DNA from: Galaxea fascicularis
Lineage: Eukaryota > Cnidaria > Anthozoa > Scleractinia > Euphylliidae
Assembly (NCBI GenBank): GCA_948470475.1
Contig: OX419337.1
Location: forward strand, 35,534,470-35,598,469
Direction of reading: 5' to 3'
DNA length: 64,000 nt
In this document: piece by piece, positions 25,290 to 33,708 of the stretch
Position numbering within the stretch: position 1 is the first letter of the stretch
How the letters are laid out: each line of letters opens with the position of its first letter
Notes under the pieces: model-generated
Told to the model about the DNA's origin: nothing
What the model saw: the letters and a program-made list of their open reading frames with translations, nothing else
Database searches by the model: none
Program-made: the position numbers and the translations under genes

Positions 25290-25444
25290 AGTAGTATTAT
25301 ACGTTACATTACGGCAAGCAATGAAATCAGTAGGGGAAAAAAGAGACTGCGTTTGCCGCTGCGTTCAATTCGATACGAATTTCCCTATACGGCCATTTTG
25401 GACGTACCAGCCGCCCTAGCGCGACCCTGTGTACCACGTGACCT

Positions 25445-25530
25445 TTTTTGCATAAATTAAAAAAATTAGCATAAATGAAAAAATTAGCATATATGCAAAT
25501 GATGTCATTAGCATAAATGCAAATGAGAAG
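25445..25530. promoter_or_regulatory. Octamer-like repeats near left tip
   Basis: ATTAGCATA occurs three times and ATGCAAAT twice within about 80 bp, plus a TTTGCATAAATT variant. ATGCAAAT is the classic POU/Oct octamer. In adenovirus, a POU-factor (NFIII/Oct-1) site lies beside the terminal replication origin. The cluster lies 155-240 bp from this tip. The functional reading is inference. Confidence 0.5.
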
Positions 25531-25691
25531 ACACACACAAGAATAAATGGCAAACGGGTTTTTAATAACAGCAGCTCCTTGATTTTTTTTTCACGAAAAA
25601 AGAAAAGTGGCGGAAAAAAAACAAGGACGACAGCAGGAACAAAAAACCGCCACGTCTGACAACAATGAAAAAAAGAAAGAAAATCAAATGT

Positions 25692-25925
25692 TCAACGTGT
25701 GCGCCTCCTTCGCCTCCTTCTGCCTCCGGTGTGTGGGTGGTTGGCCGCTTGCATGTTGGACATGAAGTTGATCAAATTGGGGATGGTGGCTCGAGAGGGA
25801 ACCAAGTCTCTCAGGGGTTGTGGAAAATAGGCGGTATGGTCCATCACGGTACAATAGGGGAACAGCATGCATACGACCAGGGAGGAGGTGGCGATGTGGG
25901 GTAATTTCCTTTTGGCTGTCATCAT
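25692..25925 (-). CDS. TIR-encoded 77-residue basic-tailed protein or last exon (left copy)
   Basis: Identical in sequence to the frame at 43020-43253. It follows a CTCTGCAG acceptor-like site by three bases, so it may be the last exon of the TIR gene rather than a free-standing gene. Residues 15-30 are hydrophobic and include two cysteines. The last nine residues are almost all arginine, after a GG. The GG-Arg pattern recalls small core proteins of this element class, but I do not recognise the family. A stop codon ends it about 400 bp inside the element tip. Confidence 0.45.
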   Translation of the reverse strand: MMTAKRKLPHIATSSLVVCMLFPYCTVMDHTAYFPQPLRDLVPSRATIPNLINFMSNMQAANHPHTGGRRRRRRRTR

Positions 25926-25928
25926 CGG

Positions 25929-26958
25929 CTGCAGAGAAGAGGGGAAGGTGTCAATCCATTATCGTGGGCTGTGAAGAAGGGGGAGGAGGAGGTGAAACGC
26001 TTTGTCCACCGGGAAGGCTTCACGCAGAATGGGTACTGCTAATCGCTGGGAAAAAAAGGAAAAATTGATTAGCACTTACTTGTTTTGGCGAAAGTGGCGC
26101 CGAAACAATCTGAAATGACATGTGCAGTTGCGGTAAAATGGGCACCATGTGACACCTGAGATTTTGAAAGCCAATTTACCGTAAGTGAGATCTATCTGAA
26201 AAAAAGAAAAACGCGGGAAAAAAAAGACTTACTCGGCGGCGGGGGCGTTTGGAATCATGCGAACGCATGCACGTTTGATGGTGTGCGACCGAAATGGCGA
26301 CACGTGCACTTGTATCGGTGAGGCCAAATGTGTTTGATCCTGCACGTCAATACGTGACCGGGGATCTGAAAAGAACCAGAGGAAAGACTTACTAATGCTC
26401 GCACATGCACGTTCGGTGGATACCGAAGATACCGAATTCACAAGTCAATGCGTGACCGGGGATCTGAAAAAACAGGAAAAAAAGACTCACGCATATGCAC
26501 GTCCAGTGTACGCGTACGAACATATGCACGTTTGATGGAAGTCGGGCCATTCGATGATGAATTTGCATGTGAGGATGTGCGCGGGGATCTGAAAAAAAAA
26601 ACTTACGGGTCAGGCCCCACCATCCGTCTTCCGTGAAGCACATGCACGCGACGTGGCTCCACGGATCGACCACGCACGTCAAAATGTGGCCGGGAATCTA
26701 AAAACAAGAAAAAAAAAAAAACTTACGCTCAGGATCCGGTGCATGTGTTCGCATGGCAAACGACGCAGAGGTGGATCGTGCCGCAGAGAGCGCACAGCAT
26801 GAGACGATGCGGATTTAACTGAAAGAGAATGGTTTTGGAGAATACCTTTGATACAATCGAATTAAACCCCATTTGTAGGTGAACCCGTAGGCGCTGGGGC
26901 ATGTGCATTTGTATATGAATCCCTGTAGGGTAGCGATCTGTCCGCGTTAAAACTAGAG
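25929..26958 (-). other. Array of micro-exon-like Cys/His modules (left TIR)
   Basis: Mirror copy of 41987-43016, read on the minus strand. The same GT-AG bounded modules are present. The 18-nt interval (26589-26606) is identical in length to that on the right. The first interval is 29 nt here (26698-26726) and 27 nt on the right because the homopolymer lengths differ. Modules share I-P-G/A-H ... C ... H ... CxC. Confidence 0.55.
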
Positions 26959-28160
26959 ATCTGAAAAAAGAAAAAACAAAGGAAAAGCAAACAAGCGAAA
27001 CGAGAAAACAAAGGGAATCGCTTCTCTCGGCTAGCAAAACATGTTATTTTCGTAACGGAGCCAATTTGGTCGAGCGAGCACACCGCTCTGAATTTTTTTT
27101 TTGAAGAGCACACACATAAGATGGACATCGACTTACAACGAAAAAAAAAATAACAGAAGAAAATAATAATCACGATGGTTTAAGCTCGTTGTCGCCGGAG
27201 AAATCCATCATTGAACTACAAACGAAAACGTGAGCACTGCGAACGGTAAAACGGTACATCAAAAGAAAGCTAACATAAATCTTCAACTGTCGTTTGAGCG
27301 AGTCCGTTTTGAGGATTATTGCAAAGGAAAAAAAAATATATGGCAGAGCTCGGAGGCCTTTTCTTTTTTATCGAGGTTTAGTAAGTCGTGGTCATGAAAG
27401 CAAAGGATTTGAACCACTCACCAATTTCTGTGTTTTCCTGGAAACATCCACGAGAGCGGTCAGGGTTTTCTCGGAAAAAGTATCGGTCTTTGAATGTGCT
27501 TTGTTCGCACCACCGACTCGTTTGAATCTTCTGGAAAAAAAAACAAACAAACAAACGAAAATAAGAATGGGGGTTGTTTCCTCGGATGACCAAACGTAAG
27601 CTTTTAAAGGGAAAAAAAAAAATTGTGGCCGCCAACGCTTCCCGCATTGCGAGCGAGTGTTTTTGCAAAGAAAAACAAAAAAAAATTATGTTAGCTTGAA
27701 AAACCGCTTCAAACCCAACCTATGCAACGCTTAGGTAAGAGTCATGGTGATTTTAAGGAAGGTTTTGGAGTTCGACAAACGTTGGAACGAAGAAGAAGAA
27801 GAAGAAGAAGAAGAGAACTTACCTCGAGCTTGCGTTTCTTTTCGAAGGTCGTTTGAAATGAGAAAATCGTTTGTAAAGATCCTCTTTCGATTGTACACAA
27901 AAAACAGAGCTTGCAGAAAGGTCTTGTCGCGTTACCGGTGGATCAAATCAAGCTGTGAAAAGTCTTTTTTTAACGCTGAGGATCAAATCAAGCTGCAAGC
28001 TTTCACGCCGCCCAAAAACTAAACCCCGCATCTCAAGTGCTTGGCAAGTAATGTTTCGATGGCGTGGATGTGACGCAGTCGGTCGACTCCTTTGTCCTGA
28101 TTGGGCATCTCGCCCACGTGGGTGGCACAAAGGCTAGATTACGGAGAGATTACGGCGACA
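26959..28160 (-). other. Inner TIR, possible 5' exons of the TIR gene (left)
   Basis: Mirror of the right-repeat region 40790-41986. It holds GT-AG-like junctions but no long open frame. A (GAA)n tract at about 27790-27815 is one unit longer than on the right, and a poly-A tract at about 27612-27622 is one base longer. These shifts change the reading frame across the junction, which argues against an unspliced frame here. Confidence 0.35.
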
Positions 28161-28163
28161 AAT

Positions 28164-28200
28164 GGAAAATAGGCCTCTGAAAAAAGGCCTATTGTTTTCC
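28164..28200. repeat. Hairpin (AATAGGCC...GGCCTATT), left TIR
   Basis: GGAAAATAGGCC, a 10-nt loop and GGCCTATTGTTTTCC form a stem of about 13 bp with one bulge. The mirror copy is at 40751-40788. It lies between the 111-bp array and the small-exon region, and could be a terminator or structural element. Confidence 0.6.
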
Positions 28201-28239
28201 GTAGCGAGAATGCGTTTTCCAATGGGGTCAGTGGTATTT

Positions 28240-28765
28240 GGTCAGTGGTATCCCACCCCAGCCGGGGGGGTGATTTCGATACGTCAGGTAAGACGTCACG
28301 AAGGGTTCCCTCTCTGAGAAATAGGGGCCTGCGAGGTTATTTCCACTTGGAGTCAGTGGCATCCCACCTCCACCCAGGGGGGTGGTTTCGATGCATCATG
28401 TAGGAGGTCACGACGTGTCCCCACCTGGGAAAGAGAAGCCCGCTAGGCTATTTCCACACGGAGTCAGTGGTATCCCACCCCCACCCAGGGGGGTGGTTTC
28501 GGTGCATCATGTAGGAGGTCACGAAGGGTCCCCCTCTAAGAAATAGGGGTTTGCGAGGCTATTTCCACACGGAGTCAGTGGTATCCCACCCCCACCCAGG
28601 GGGGTGGTTTCGGTGCATCATGTAGGAGGTCACGAAGGGTCCCTCTCTGGAAAACAAGGGCCTGCAAGGTTATTTTCACTTGGAGTCAGTGGTATCCCAC
28701 CCCCACCCAGGGGGGTGGTTTCGATGCATCATGTAAGACGTCACAAAGTGTCCCTCTCTAAAATA
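28240..28765. repeat. Five 111-bp tandem units, left TIR inner edge
   Basis: Units start at 28240, 28351, 28462, 28573 and 28684, an exact 111-bp period despite sequence divergence. Each begins (A/G)GTCAGTGGTATCCCACC, contains a C-run/G-run inverted pair around CCCAGG, then GATGCATCATGTAGGAGGTC or a variant. The last unit is truncated. The array has no coding content. The conserved spacing suggests a structural or protein-binding role. Confidence 0.9.
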
Positions 28766-28917
28766 GTAATATCCCGACCTATATGTGAATCACACGCATT
28801 GCAAATCGTTTTTTTTAAAGAACCTTTTATTGTCAATTGCTTTTTCAAAAAAGAACCACTGATGGTCAACTAGTTTTTAACCTGGTTTTGAAAAAAAAAA
28901 ACACAGGTTTTTATATT

Positions 28918-29280
28918 TTAAACGTTCAACTTGACTTTGGTTTGCATGATTTTCTTGACGATCCTTTCCGTGAGGGTCCGCTTGCCCGGCAATCCCTCGA
29001 TGGCTTTGATCATGCGACGATCGGCGGCGTGCTTGTCCCTCAAAGTCTTGGCCTTGTCGTAGTCGATGTCGTGTTGTTTGGCAATCTTGTCCAACCGGTT
29101 GATGCCCGGGTCCCCGCGTTTCAAACGTTTCTTCAAATGCGTGCCGGGGCCCATGTACTGATAGCCCGGCCAATGAAATTCCAGGCCCGTTTTGCCCAGC
29201 CATTTTTGCACGTCCACCCCGCGACCGCCCTGAGACGGCTTCTGGCATCGTCGCTTACTCGTCATCGTAGTCTTCTTCAT
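28918..29280 (-). CDS. Phospholipase A2-domain virion protein
   Basis: This 120-residue protein has the parvovirus-VP1-type PLA2 signature. A YMGPGTHL calcium loop lies at about residues 42-49, and the helix IAKQHDIDY, with the catalytic His-Asp pair, at about 66-74. In parvoviruses this domain helps virions leave endosomes, and PLA2 domains are known in Polinton-type elements. The N-terminus is basic; the C-terminus is Lys-rich and ends with the core gene block. The start overlaps the 3' end of the upstream 303-residue gene by 26 nt in another frame, and I see no promoter box of its own, so it may be expressed from the upstream transcript or from an alternative start (Met6). The catalytic residues are intact. 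Confidence 0.8.
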   Translation of the reverse strand: MKKTTMTSKRRCQKPSQGGRGVDVQKWLGKTGLEFHWPGYQYMGPGTHLKKRLKRGDPGINRLDKIAKQHDIDYDKAKTLRDKHAADRRMIKAIEGLPGKRTLTERIVKKIMQTKVKLNV

Positions 29281-30166
29281 CGAGTCGGCGTCGCGTGCGC
29301 TTCCCTCGCTCCCAATCTTCCCACCCTGGTTGGGTTCTCAACCGTCTCACTGCCAAGGGTGTTTTCGACGTTTCCTCCATGGCCCGTCGCCTTTTATCCA
29401 TGGCCCTGGCGACAGCCCCCCATAAATCGTCCTCACTCCTTGGACGCTCGATCTGGGGCGTCTTTTTCAATCGGCGTTTACCCTGTTCGAGGTCCCACGC
29501 ATCAAAGGGGGTCTTCCGTGTAGGCTCTTCCTCCTCCTCCTTTTTCACTTTCACGTCCTGAGGGGGTGGGAACGACCCGTCGTCTTCCTCTTCCTTTTTG
29601 ACTTCCACCCAAGGAGGGGGTGGGCGGGGCCAGTCGTCTTCCTCTTCCTTTTTGACTTCCACCCAAGGAGGGGGTGGGAGGGGCCAGTCCTCGTCCTCTT
29701 CTTCTTCTTTTGCCTTTTTGAACAACCGTTTGGGTTTTCTTGGCACTCTGGGTTTCACGTCCGTCCCTATGGCTTTGCTCACCGTTGTCTTGGCAGGGGT
29801 CCTACCTGTAGGGGTTCCCCCCTCCGTTTTTTGGGCCACTCTCACCATGCGTCGCATCCATTTGTCGAACGCACTGCTCACCAAGTCCGTTTCGGGAGCG
29901 TCGTCATCGTCGGCTGTCCCCGCCGTGCCTGCTGCGGGAACGTCCAAGGTTCGCAGTTTTTTCGTGGCTCGATGCAGGGCGCGCGATACGGGCTTCAACT
30001 TCATGCGTTTGGCGGCAGGCGACAGGTGGGGATCCTTCAACAACCGTTCCTCTTTGGCCGCCAAGGTGGCTGCATGGGTTAACAGATGGTTCTGCAACAA
30101 ACCGGCCTTGTGTTTAGCCACCCAAGGGGCGAATTCGCGTTTGGGTACGATCAACATTTCTTCCAT
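29255..30166 (-). CDS. Acidic/proline-rich repeat protein, 303 residues
   Basis: I do not recognise a catalytic family. The N-terminal ~100 residues are Ala/Leu/Lys-rich and probably helical. The middle carries three imperfect repeats of PPPPWVEVKKEEE type (DNA period about 54 bp, near 29560-29700). The C-terminus is Arg-rich and ends in an acidic tail. Its place between a small conserved protein and the PLA2 gene suggests a virion or scaffold component. The start (ATG 30166) is the first in frame. A TATAAGAG box lies about 95 nt upstream, farther than for other genes here. The repeats could bind WW- or SH3-like host modules, but that is a guess. Confidence 0.6.
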   Translation of the reverse strand: MEEMLIVPKREFAPWVAKHKAGLLQNHLLTHAATLAAKEERLLKDPHLSPAAKRMKLKPVSRALHRATKKLRTLDVPAAGTAGTADDDDAPETDLVSSAFDKWMRRMVRVAQKTEGGTPTGRTPAKTTVSKAIGTDVKPRVPRKPKRLFKKAKEEEEDEDWPLPPPPWVEVKKEEEDDWPRPPPPWVEVKKEEEDDGSFPPPQDVKVKKEEEEEPTRKTPFDAWDLEQGKRRLKKTPQIERPRSEDDLWGAVARAMDKRRRAMEETSKTPLAVRRLRTQPGWEDWERGKRTRRRLDEEDYDDE

Positions 30167-30342
30167 GACGAGACGGTGATGCGACCGGTCACGCGTGCTT
30201 CACCGACAGGGGTCGCACAGTAGGCGTCGTCTGAGTTCACAACACTCACGTTGCCACCTCTTATAGGTTCTTGTCGGCCGGACCTTCGAAGGTTCGACTG
30301 TTTTTTCTTCCTTGGCCGCTTGCAACAAGGCCACAAGAGCTC

Positions 30343-30660
30343 TCATCGTTGGAGACATCGACACACCGCTTGCAGTCCCCGCCATAAGCCACTGCCTGTC
30401 TGTCGGAGCAAGAGAGCGCGTCGTCGGGTCACCGAATGTTTCCGCTTGGCCAACTCGCGCAAGACCTTTTTATGCCTTTTCAACCGGGCCACGACGTCCG
30501 GGGTGACCCTGGCATGCCCTTTCAACGTGTTCAACACCAATTCGCTGATGGCATTGATCTGATCGGCGTTGGCGTGCCGTAGGAGGTCGTGACGGTATTG
30601 CCCGCGGGCATCTCGAAACAGACTTTCCAAAAACGGCAACTGACGTCTGAGACGTTTCAT
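30343..30660 (-). CDS. Small conserved Polinton protein, 105 residues
   Basis: Basic, helical protein: Arg-rich start, LPFLESLF, then an ISELVLNTLKGHARVTPDVV core and a KRHKKVLRELAKRK basic stretch. I recall proteins of this pattern (ELxLNxLxG...LTP...LKRHKKxLRxLA) recurring in animal Polintons, with unknown function. Relatives often end in a Gly-rich hydrophobic tail. Here the frame instead ends after RQTGSGLW, and an overlapping frame (30200-30385) encodes an Ala/Leu-rich stretch, so a frameshift is possible. A TATAAAAG box at 30701-30708 is 41 nt upstream. Confidence 0.65.
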   Translation of the reverse strand: MKRLRRQLPFLESLFRDARGQYRHDLLRHANADQINAISELVLNTLKGHARVTPDVVARLKRHKKVLRELAKRKHSVTRRRALLLRQTGSGLWRGLQAVCRCLQR

Positions 30661-30700
30661 CTCGAGGGGAACCGTCTGCGTCGACCAGGGTCCACGTTGT

Positions 30701-30708
30701 CTTTTATA
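30701..30708 (-). promoter_or_regulatory. TATA-like box of the core gene set (example)
   Basis: TATAAAAG on the minus strand, 41 nt before the 105-residue gene. The same octamer or a one- or two-base variant precedes most core genes at 30-50 nt: 31088, 31412, 31942, 32619, 32966, 33706, 35141, 35543, 38049, 39121 and 39970 (left coordinates). Another at 37749 lies farther from the integrase ATG. Confidence 0.65.
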
Positions 30709-30750
30709 CCCTCTTTTCTTGTGGCAACTTCCAGGGCTTTTCTGGGGGGG

Positions 30751-31056
30751 TCACATGAGGCAACAAGGGCTGGCTTTCTTGGCGATGAAACCTTGCGATC
30801 GAGCGTATTGGAGCCACGATTGTTTGCCCCCTCTTGCTTTGTGAGCCTGCCAGGCCGCTCTCATGCTGTCGTATTGCCGTTTGGCCTTCGTCATATCCGT
30901 GTTTTTGACGGCGCGAATCATGTCGCGCGTGACCTCATAGGCTTTTTTGGGATCCACCACCCAAGGCATCTTGCCCCCTTGCTGAGTGGAGGGTCGTCTC
31001 CGCCGACGTGTCGAGGAGATGGTTTTCTTCTTCTTTGTCGTCGCACGTTTGGCCAT
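30751..31056 (-). CDS. Basic GG-containing core-like protein, 101 residues
   Basis: The N-terminal 26 residues are nearly all Lys, Arg, Thr and Ser, followed by QQGGK, a plausible adenain-type cleavage context. Then comes a PKKAYEVTRDMIRAVKN helix and a Trp-containing C-terminus ending CCLM. DNA packaging or core function is inferred from the basic tract and from the protease in the same element. The start was chosen at ATG 31056 because a GATAAAAG box lies 32 nt upstream (31088-31095), inside the longer open frame. A decayed paralogue is at 31450-31595. Confidence 0.65.
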   Translation of the reverse strand: MAKRATTKKKKTISSTRRRRRPSTQQGGKMPWVVDPKKAYEVTRDMIRAVKNTDMTKAKRQYDSMRAAWQAHKARGGKQSWLQYARSQGFIAKKASPCCLM

Positions 31057-31090
31057 GGTCTGAGGTTGCGAGGACAGCGTCCCTTCCCTT

Positions 31091-31372
31091 TTATCGCGTC
31101 CACGAAAAGGTGGAACCATCGGGATGACGCACCAACCCAGACCTCCGTCGTTTCATGGCAGCACGTTCAACACTGCTTGCATTGTACCGCTTTTTGGTGG
31201 CGGCCTCTAGGGCTTTTTTGGCACCGTACCCCGCGGCACCACTGACGGCTCCTACAGCGGCCGCTTTGCCCGCCGCAATGGCTGCAGGCAGGAGGGCTAG
31301 TAGAGGAAACAGGCCTCCCTGGTGACGTCGCCGTCGAGTCGTCCGTCGTCGCGACACTCTTTGCTTGGGCAT
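31091..31372 (-). CDS. Basic/hydrophobic membrane-active-like protein, copy A
   Basis: 93 residues. An Arg-rich N-terminus ends HQGGL (likely protease site), then about 35 residues of Ala/Gly/Leu-rich hydrophobic sequence (LLALLPAAIAAGKAAA...), then a basic C-terminus. The arrangement resembles adenovirus pX/pVI-like minor virion proteins, which are cut at GG sites and contact DNA or membranes; the assignment is by layout only. A CATAAAAG box (31412-31419) is 40 nt before the ATG. It is paralogous to the gene at 31636-31902 through a local tandem duplication. Confidence 0.65.
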   Translation of the reverse strand: MPKQRVSRRRTTRRRRHQGGLFPLLALLPAAIAAGKAAAVGAVSGAAGYGAKKALEAATKKRYNASSVERAAMKRRRSGLVRHPDGSTFSWTR

Positions 31373-31449
31373 GCTCGCTTGTTGAGTGACCCCTCGTAGA
31401 CAGTGCGTTCCCTTTTATGTCGGACGGTGGGGTTTGGAAAAGGCACCGT

Positions 31450-31595
31450 GATGTTTTTCACAACACGAATCATGTCGCGCATGACCTCGTAAGCTTTTTT
31501 GGGCTGCACCACCCGAGGCATCTTCCCCTTGCTAAGTGGAGGGTCGTCTCCGCCGACGTGGTCTTCTTCTTTGTCATCATCGCACGTTTGGCCAT
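31450..31595 (-). pseudogene. Decayed copy of the basic GG-containing core-like gene
   Basis: From ATG 31595 the first residues match the 101-residue protein (MAKRA, then KKK). An internal deletion and a further 2-nt deletion then shift the frame, leaving an early stop. The downstream PKKAYEV-DMIR-VKN segment survives in another frame. The remnant runs into a copy of the ATPase 3' end at about 31450. It marks the second copy of a 530-540 bp tandem duplication. Confidence 0.75.
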
Positions 31596-31635
31596 GGTCT
31601 GACGTTTTGAGGACGGTAACAATGTTGGAGGGATT

Positions 31636-31902
31636 TCATCGCAATGAGGTAGAACCGTCAGAATAACGTGTTAACACGGTGTTCCCTCGTTTTGTGACGC
31701 TCGTTATCCTCCTCTTTTTCCTTTTTGTGGCTGCCTCGATGGCTTTTTTGGCGCCGTACCCCGCGGCACCACTGACGGCTCCTAAAGCGGCCGCTTTGCC
31801 CGCCGCGATGGCCGCCGGAAGGAGGGCTAAGAGAGGAAACAGGCCTCCCTCGTGACGTCGCCGTCGAGTCGTCCGTCGTCGCGACACTCTTTGCTTGGGC
31901 AT
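31636..31902 (-). CDS. Basic/hydrophobic membrane-active-like protein, copy B
   Basis: 88 residues, nearly identical to copy A for the first 57 residues (one His-Glu for Gln change before GG, one Ala-Leu change), then a diverged C-terminus. A CATAAAAG box (31942-31949) lies 40 nt upstream, overlapping the ATPase stop codon. Both copies are open, so the duplication may have doubled the dose or allowed divergence of this virion component. Confidence 0.65.
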   Translation of the reverse strand: MPKQRVSRRRTTRRRRHEGGLFPLLALLPAAIAAGKAAALGAVSGAAGYGAKKAIEAATKRKKRRITSVTKRGNTVLTRYSDGSTSLR

Positions 31903-31944
31903 GCTCGCTTGTTGAGTGACCTCTCATAGACAGTGCGTTCCCTT

Positions 31945-32589
31945 TTATGTCGGACGGTGGGGCTTGGCAAAGGCACGGGTGTACCCTTCGTCCTCCAAGA
32001 GGTCCGAAAAGACCCGGTACGTATCGTCGGAGGCCGGATGCAGATCCAAGAAGACGTACCCAAAAGGTCGGGCCGTCACGGTGTCGTAGACGTCTAACAC
32101 GTCGGGCCAATGTTTGGGAAAGGCTTGCCTGATGAGGTTGGTGAACCCCAACTGATCGCGAGGACTCTTGAAGGCCACGATGTAATGCGCATTACGCGAA
32201 ATGGTCTTGGCGTACTTGCCAGGGGGAAACATGTCTTGACAGAGATACAGCACGGTGATGTTGCGATGGTGCGAGTCTTTGGTGAACAGATCCAACACGC
32301 GTTTGTCGTTGCCCCCTTCCTCCATCAGATCGTCGAGGACCAAGACCCCTCCTTTCGTGCGACCGAACCAACGTTGTAATTGATCGCTCTCGGGTATGCC
32401 TTTGTGCATGTGTACCCCCAGTCGAGCCAACGGGTGAAATCCCTCTTGCCACACCCCGTAACAATAGTGGACGTTGGGCACCACGTCGCAAAAGTACCGG
32501 TGAGGCGCTTTCAAGAGTTTGGTGACAAATACCGTCTTGCCACACCCCGAGGGTCCCACCACCAACAGGCTACTCGGTGTCCGAATCAT
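31945..32589 (-). CDS. A32/FtsK-HerA-like genome-packaging ATPase
   Basis: 214 residues. Walker A GPSGCGKT is at residues 12-19 and Walker B VLVLDDL at about 82-88, followed by a CQD motif near 117-119 at a position expected for the sensor region. The length and the closeness of Walker A to the N-terminus match Polinton and NCLDV A32-type packaging ATPases, which pump DNA into capsids. A TATAAAAA box (32619-32626) precedes the ATG by 30 nt. The 3' end (last ~10 codons) is duplicated downstream at about 31440-31460. All motifs are intact. Confidence 0.88.
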   Translation of the reverse strand: MIRTPSSLLVVGPSGCGKTVFVTKLLKAPHRYFCDVVPNVHYCYGVWQEGFHPLARLGVHMHKGIPESDQLQRWFGRTKGGVLVLDDLMEEGGNDKRVLDLFTKDSHHRNITVLYLCQDMFPPGKYAKTISRNAHYIVAFKSPRDQLGFTNLIRQAFPKHWPDVLDVYDTVTARPFGYVFLDLHPASDDTYRVFSDLLEDEGYTRAFAKPHRPT

Positions 32590-32595
32590 CTTTGT

Positions 32596-32934
32596 TCAAC
32601 TCCACAGCAAGGCGTCGATTTTTATACTGCCCGCTTTCAGACGTCTGAGCATGGAATTCAACGTCAGACGCCCCGTGAGAGGCACCTTTTGCGTCTTCAA
32701 GGTCTTGGGGAGTTTCCGAAAGACCTCGGCCAACGTCACGGTGTCTTTGACCATCTTGATCTTTTTCTTTTTGCTCCGCACGCGTTTAGGTGGGTCGGGG
32801 TCGGGACCGTATTGTTCCTGCAACCGTTGCATCATACCCATCCACGAGGCTTGACTGGGTAAGGGAACCGCCGAGGTAAGTCGCGGAGGTACGAGCCCCG
32901 TCACAGGTTGCAAGTCGAGGCGTCGTTGGGCCAT
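32596..32934 (-). CDS. Unrecognised 112-residue protein
   Basis: No family recognised. The N-terminal half is Pro/Leu/Gln-rich with a WMGMM patch. The middle has a strongly basic KRVRSKKKKIKM tract, a possible nuclear signal. The C-terminal part is probably helical and ends ALLWS. I chose ATG 32934 over an in-frame ATG 54 nt upstream because a TATAAAAG box (32966-32973) lies between them. It sits between the protease and ATPase genes, only 6 nt from the ATPase start, so a small virion or assembly factor is likely. Confidence 0.6.
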   Translation of the reverse strand: MAQRRLDLQPVTGLVPPRLTSAVPLPSQASWMGMMQRLQEQYGPDPDPPKRVRSKKKKIKMVKDTVTLAEVFRKLPKTLKTQKVPLTGRLTLNSMLRRLKAGSIKIDALLWS

Positions 32935-33040
32935 ACTGATACGGTTACCCAAAGAGTGCGCCCCCCTTTTATATGGACAAAGGACCACACAGTCACCGCT
33001 TTTTTTTAATGTTTTATTAAGAACGACCTCGTTGTTGTTG

Positions 33041-33670
33041 TTAATACACGGTATCGTAGTTTTGGCCTTCCGGGTTCCCCGTCATCGTCATGAGCATGTC
33101 CATCAGACGCACGGGCACGTGGTTACTCTGGCGAATGGGGCCCGTCAAACGATGCCACGCCAAATCGCGTCGCACCAACCGCTTGAACCAGGCAGCCGCG
33201 CGAGCGTCGTTCTTCACGAAATCGTAACGACTAAAATACTGTTGAAACGTCTGTAACGTGCCTCCCAGACTGCAATGCACCAAAAACAGAAGGGCATAGG
33301 CACCGCACGTGTTGCTGTCGATGGCTTGCAAACTGCGCTCGTTGAAACGAAGGGTGGACCAATGCTTTTCCAACCAGTCTTCCAGGGCAGGCGCCCCGTA
33401 ACGCCACAACGGTAACCCAAAACTGTCCATCACCAAGCAGGTGTCCTCCTCTTCGTCGTCGTCGTCAGGGCCCGGCGTCCAAAGGGCCATCCAATGACTG
33501 CCGGGACGATCGTGAGGGTCCACGTTGACGATATACCCTTGCGCACGGTCTCGGATGGGTCGAGGGGGCAGTCGGTCGCTGGGAAAGACCCCGGCAAAAT
33601 GAGGACCAAGGTGGGGGTCGTCTTCGGCCAAATGCCGCAACTGTTCGTCCGTGGTGGGCACCAACTCCAT
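33041..33670 (-). CDS. Adenain-like cysteine protease
   Basis: 209 residues. The catalytic order of adenovirus protease/Ulp1-type peptidases is visible: His59 in GSHWMALW, Asp82 in VMDSFG, Gln115 in LQAIDS, and Cys122 in NTCGAYALLF. Such enzymes cleave capsid and core precursors, often at GG-containing sites, and several small proteins in this element carry QGG or QQGG motifs that fit as substrates. A CATAAAAG box (33706-33713) is 36 nt upstream and overlaps the end of the major capsid gene. The length is typical for the family and no key residue is missing. Confidence 0.88.
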   Translation of the reverse strand: MELVPTTDEQLRHLAEDDPHLGPHFAGVFPSDRLPPRPIRDRAQGYIVNVDPHDRPGSHWMALWTPGPDDDDEEEDTCLVMDSFGLPLWRYGAPALEDWLEKHWSTLRFNERSLQAIDSNTCGAYALLFLVHCSLGGTLQTFQQYFSRYDFVKNDARAAAWFKRLVRRDLAWHRLTGPIRQSNHVPVRLMDMLMTMTGNPEGQNYDTVY

Positions 33671-33708
33671 GGTGGGACTGACCTTAGGCCTGCCTTCTAA
33701 TGGCTCTT

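Larger units (their letters stand above)
25290..28861. repeat. Left terminal inverted repeat (~3.57 kb)
   Basis: It matches the complement of 40092-43655 almost base for base. Differences seen are homopolymer lengths, one GAA unit near 27800, and one base near 26930. From the tip inward it holds octamer-like repeats, an outward-facing small-exon gene region, a 3' hairpin and five 111-bp units. Similarity drops after AGAACCACTG at about 28861. Confidence 0.95.

Noticed and set aside
26862..27173. 103-codon frame in the TIR as an intact gene
   Set aside because: The first two thirds are Phe/Lys-rich translation of poly-T tracts and intron-like sequence; only the last ~30 codons after a TTTCAG site look exon-like.
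28837..29523. Plus-strand frame of 228 codons
   Set aside because: Antisense of the PLA2 and acidic-repeat genes, which have recognisable motifs on the minus strand.
30589..31245. Plus-strand frame of 218 codons
   Set aside because: Antisense to three small minus-strand genes with promoter boxes; composition is the mirror of their Arg/Lys-rich codons.
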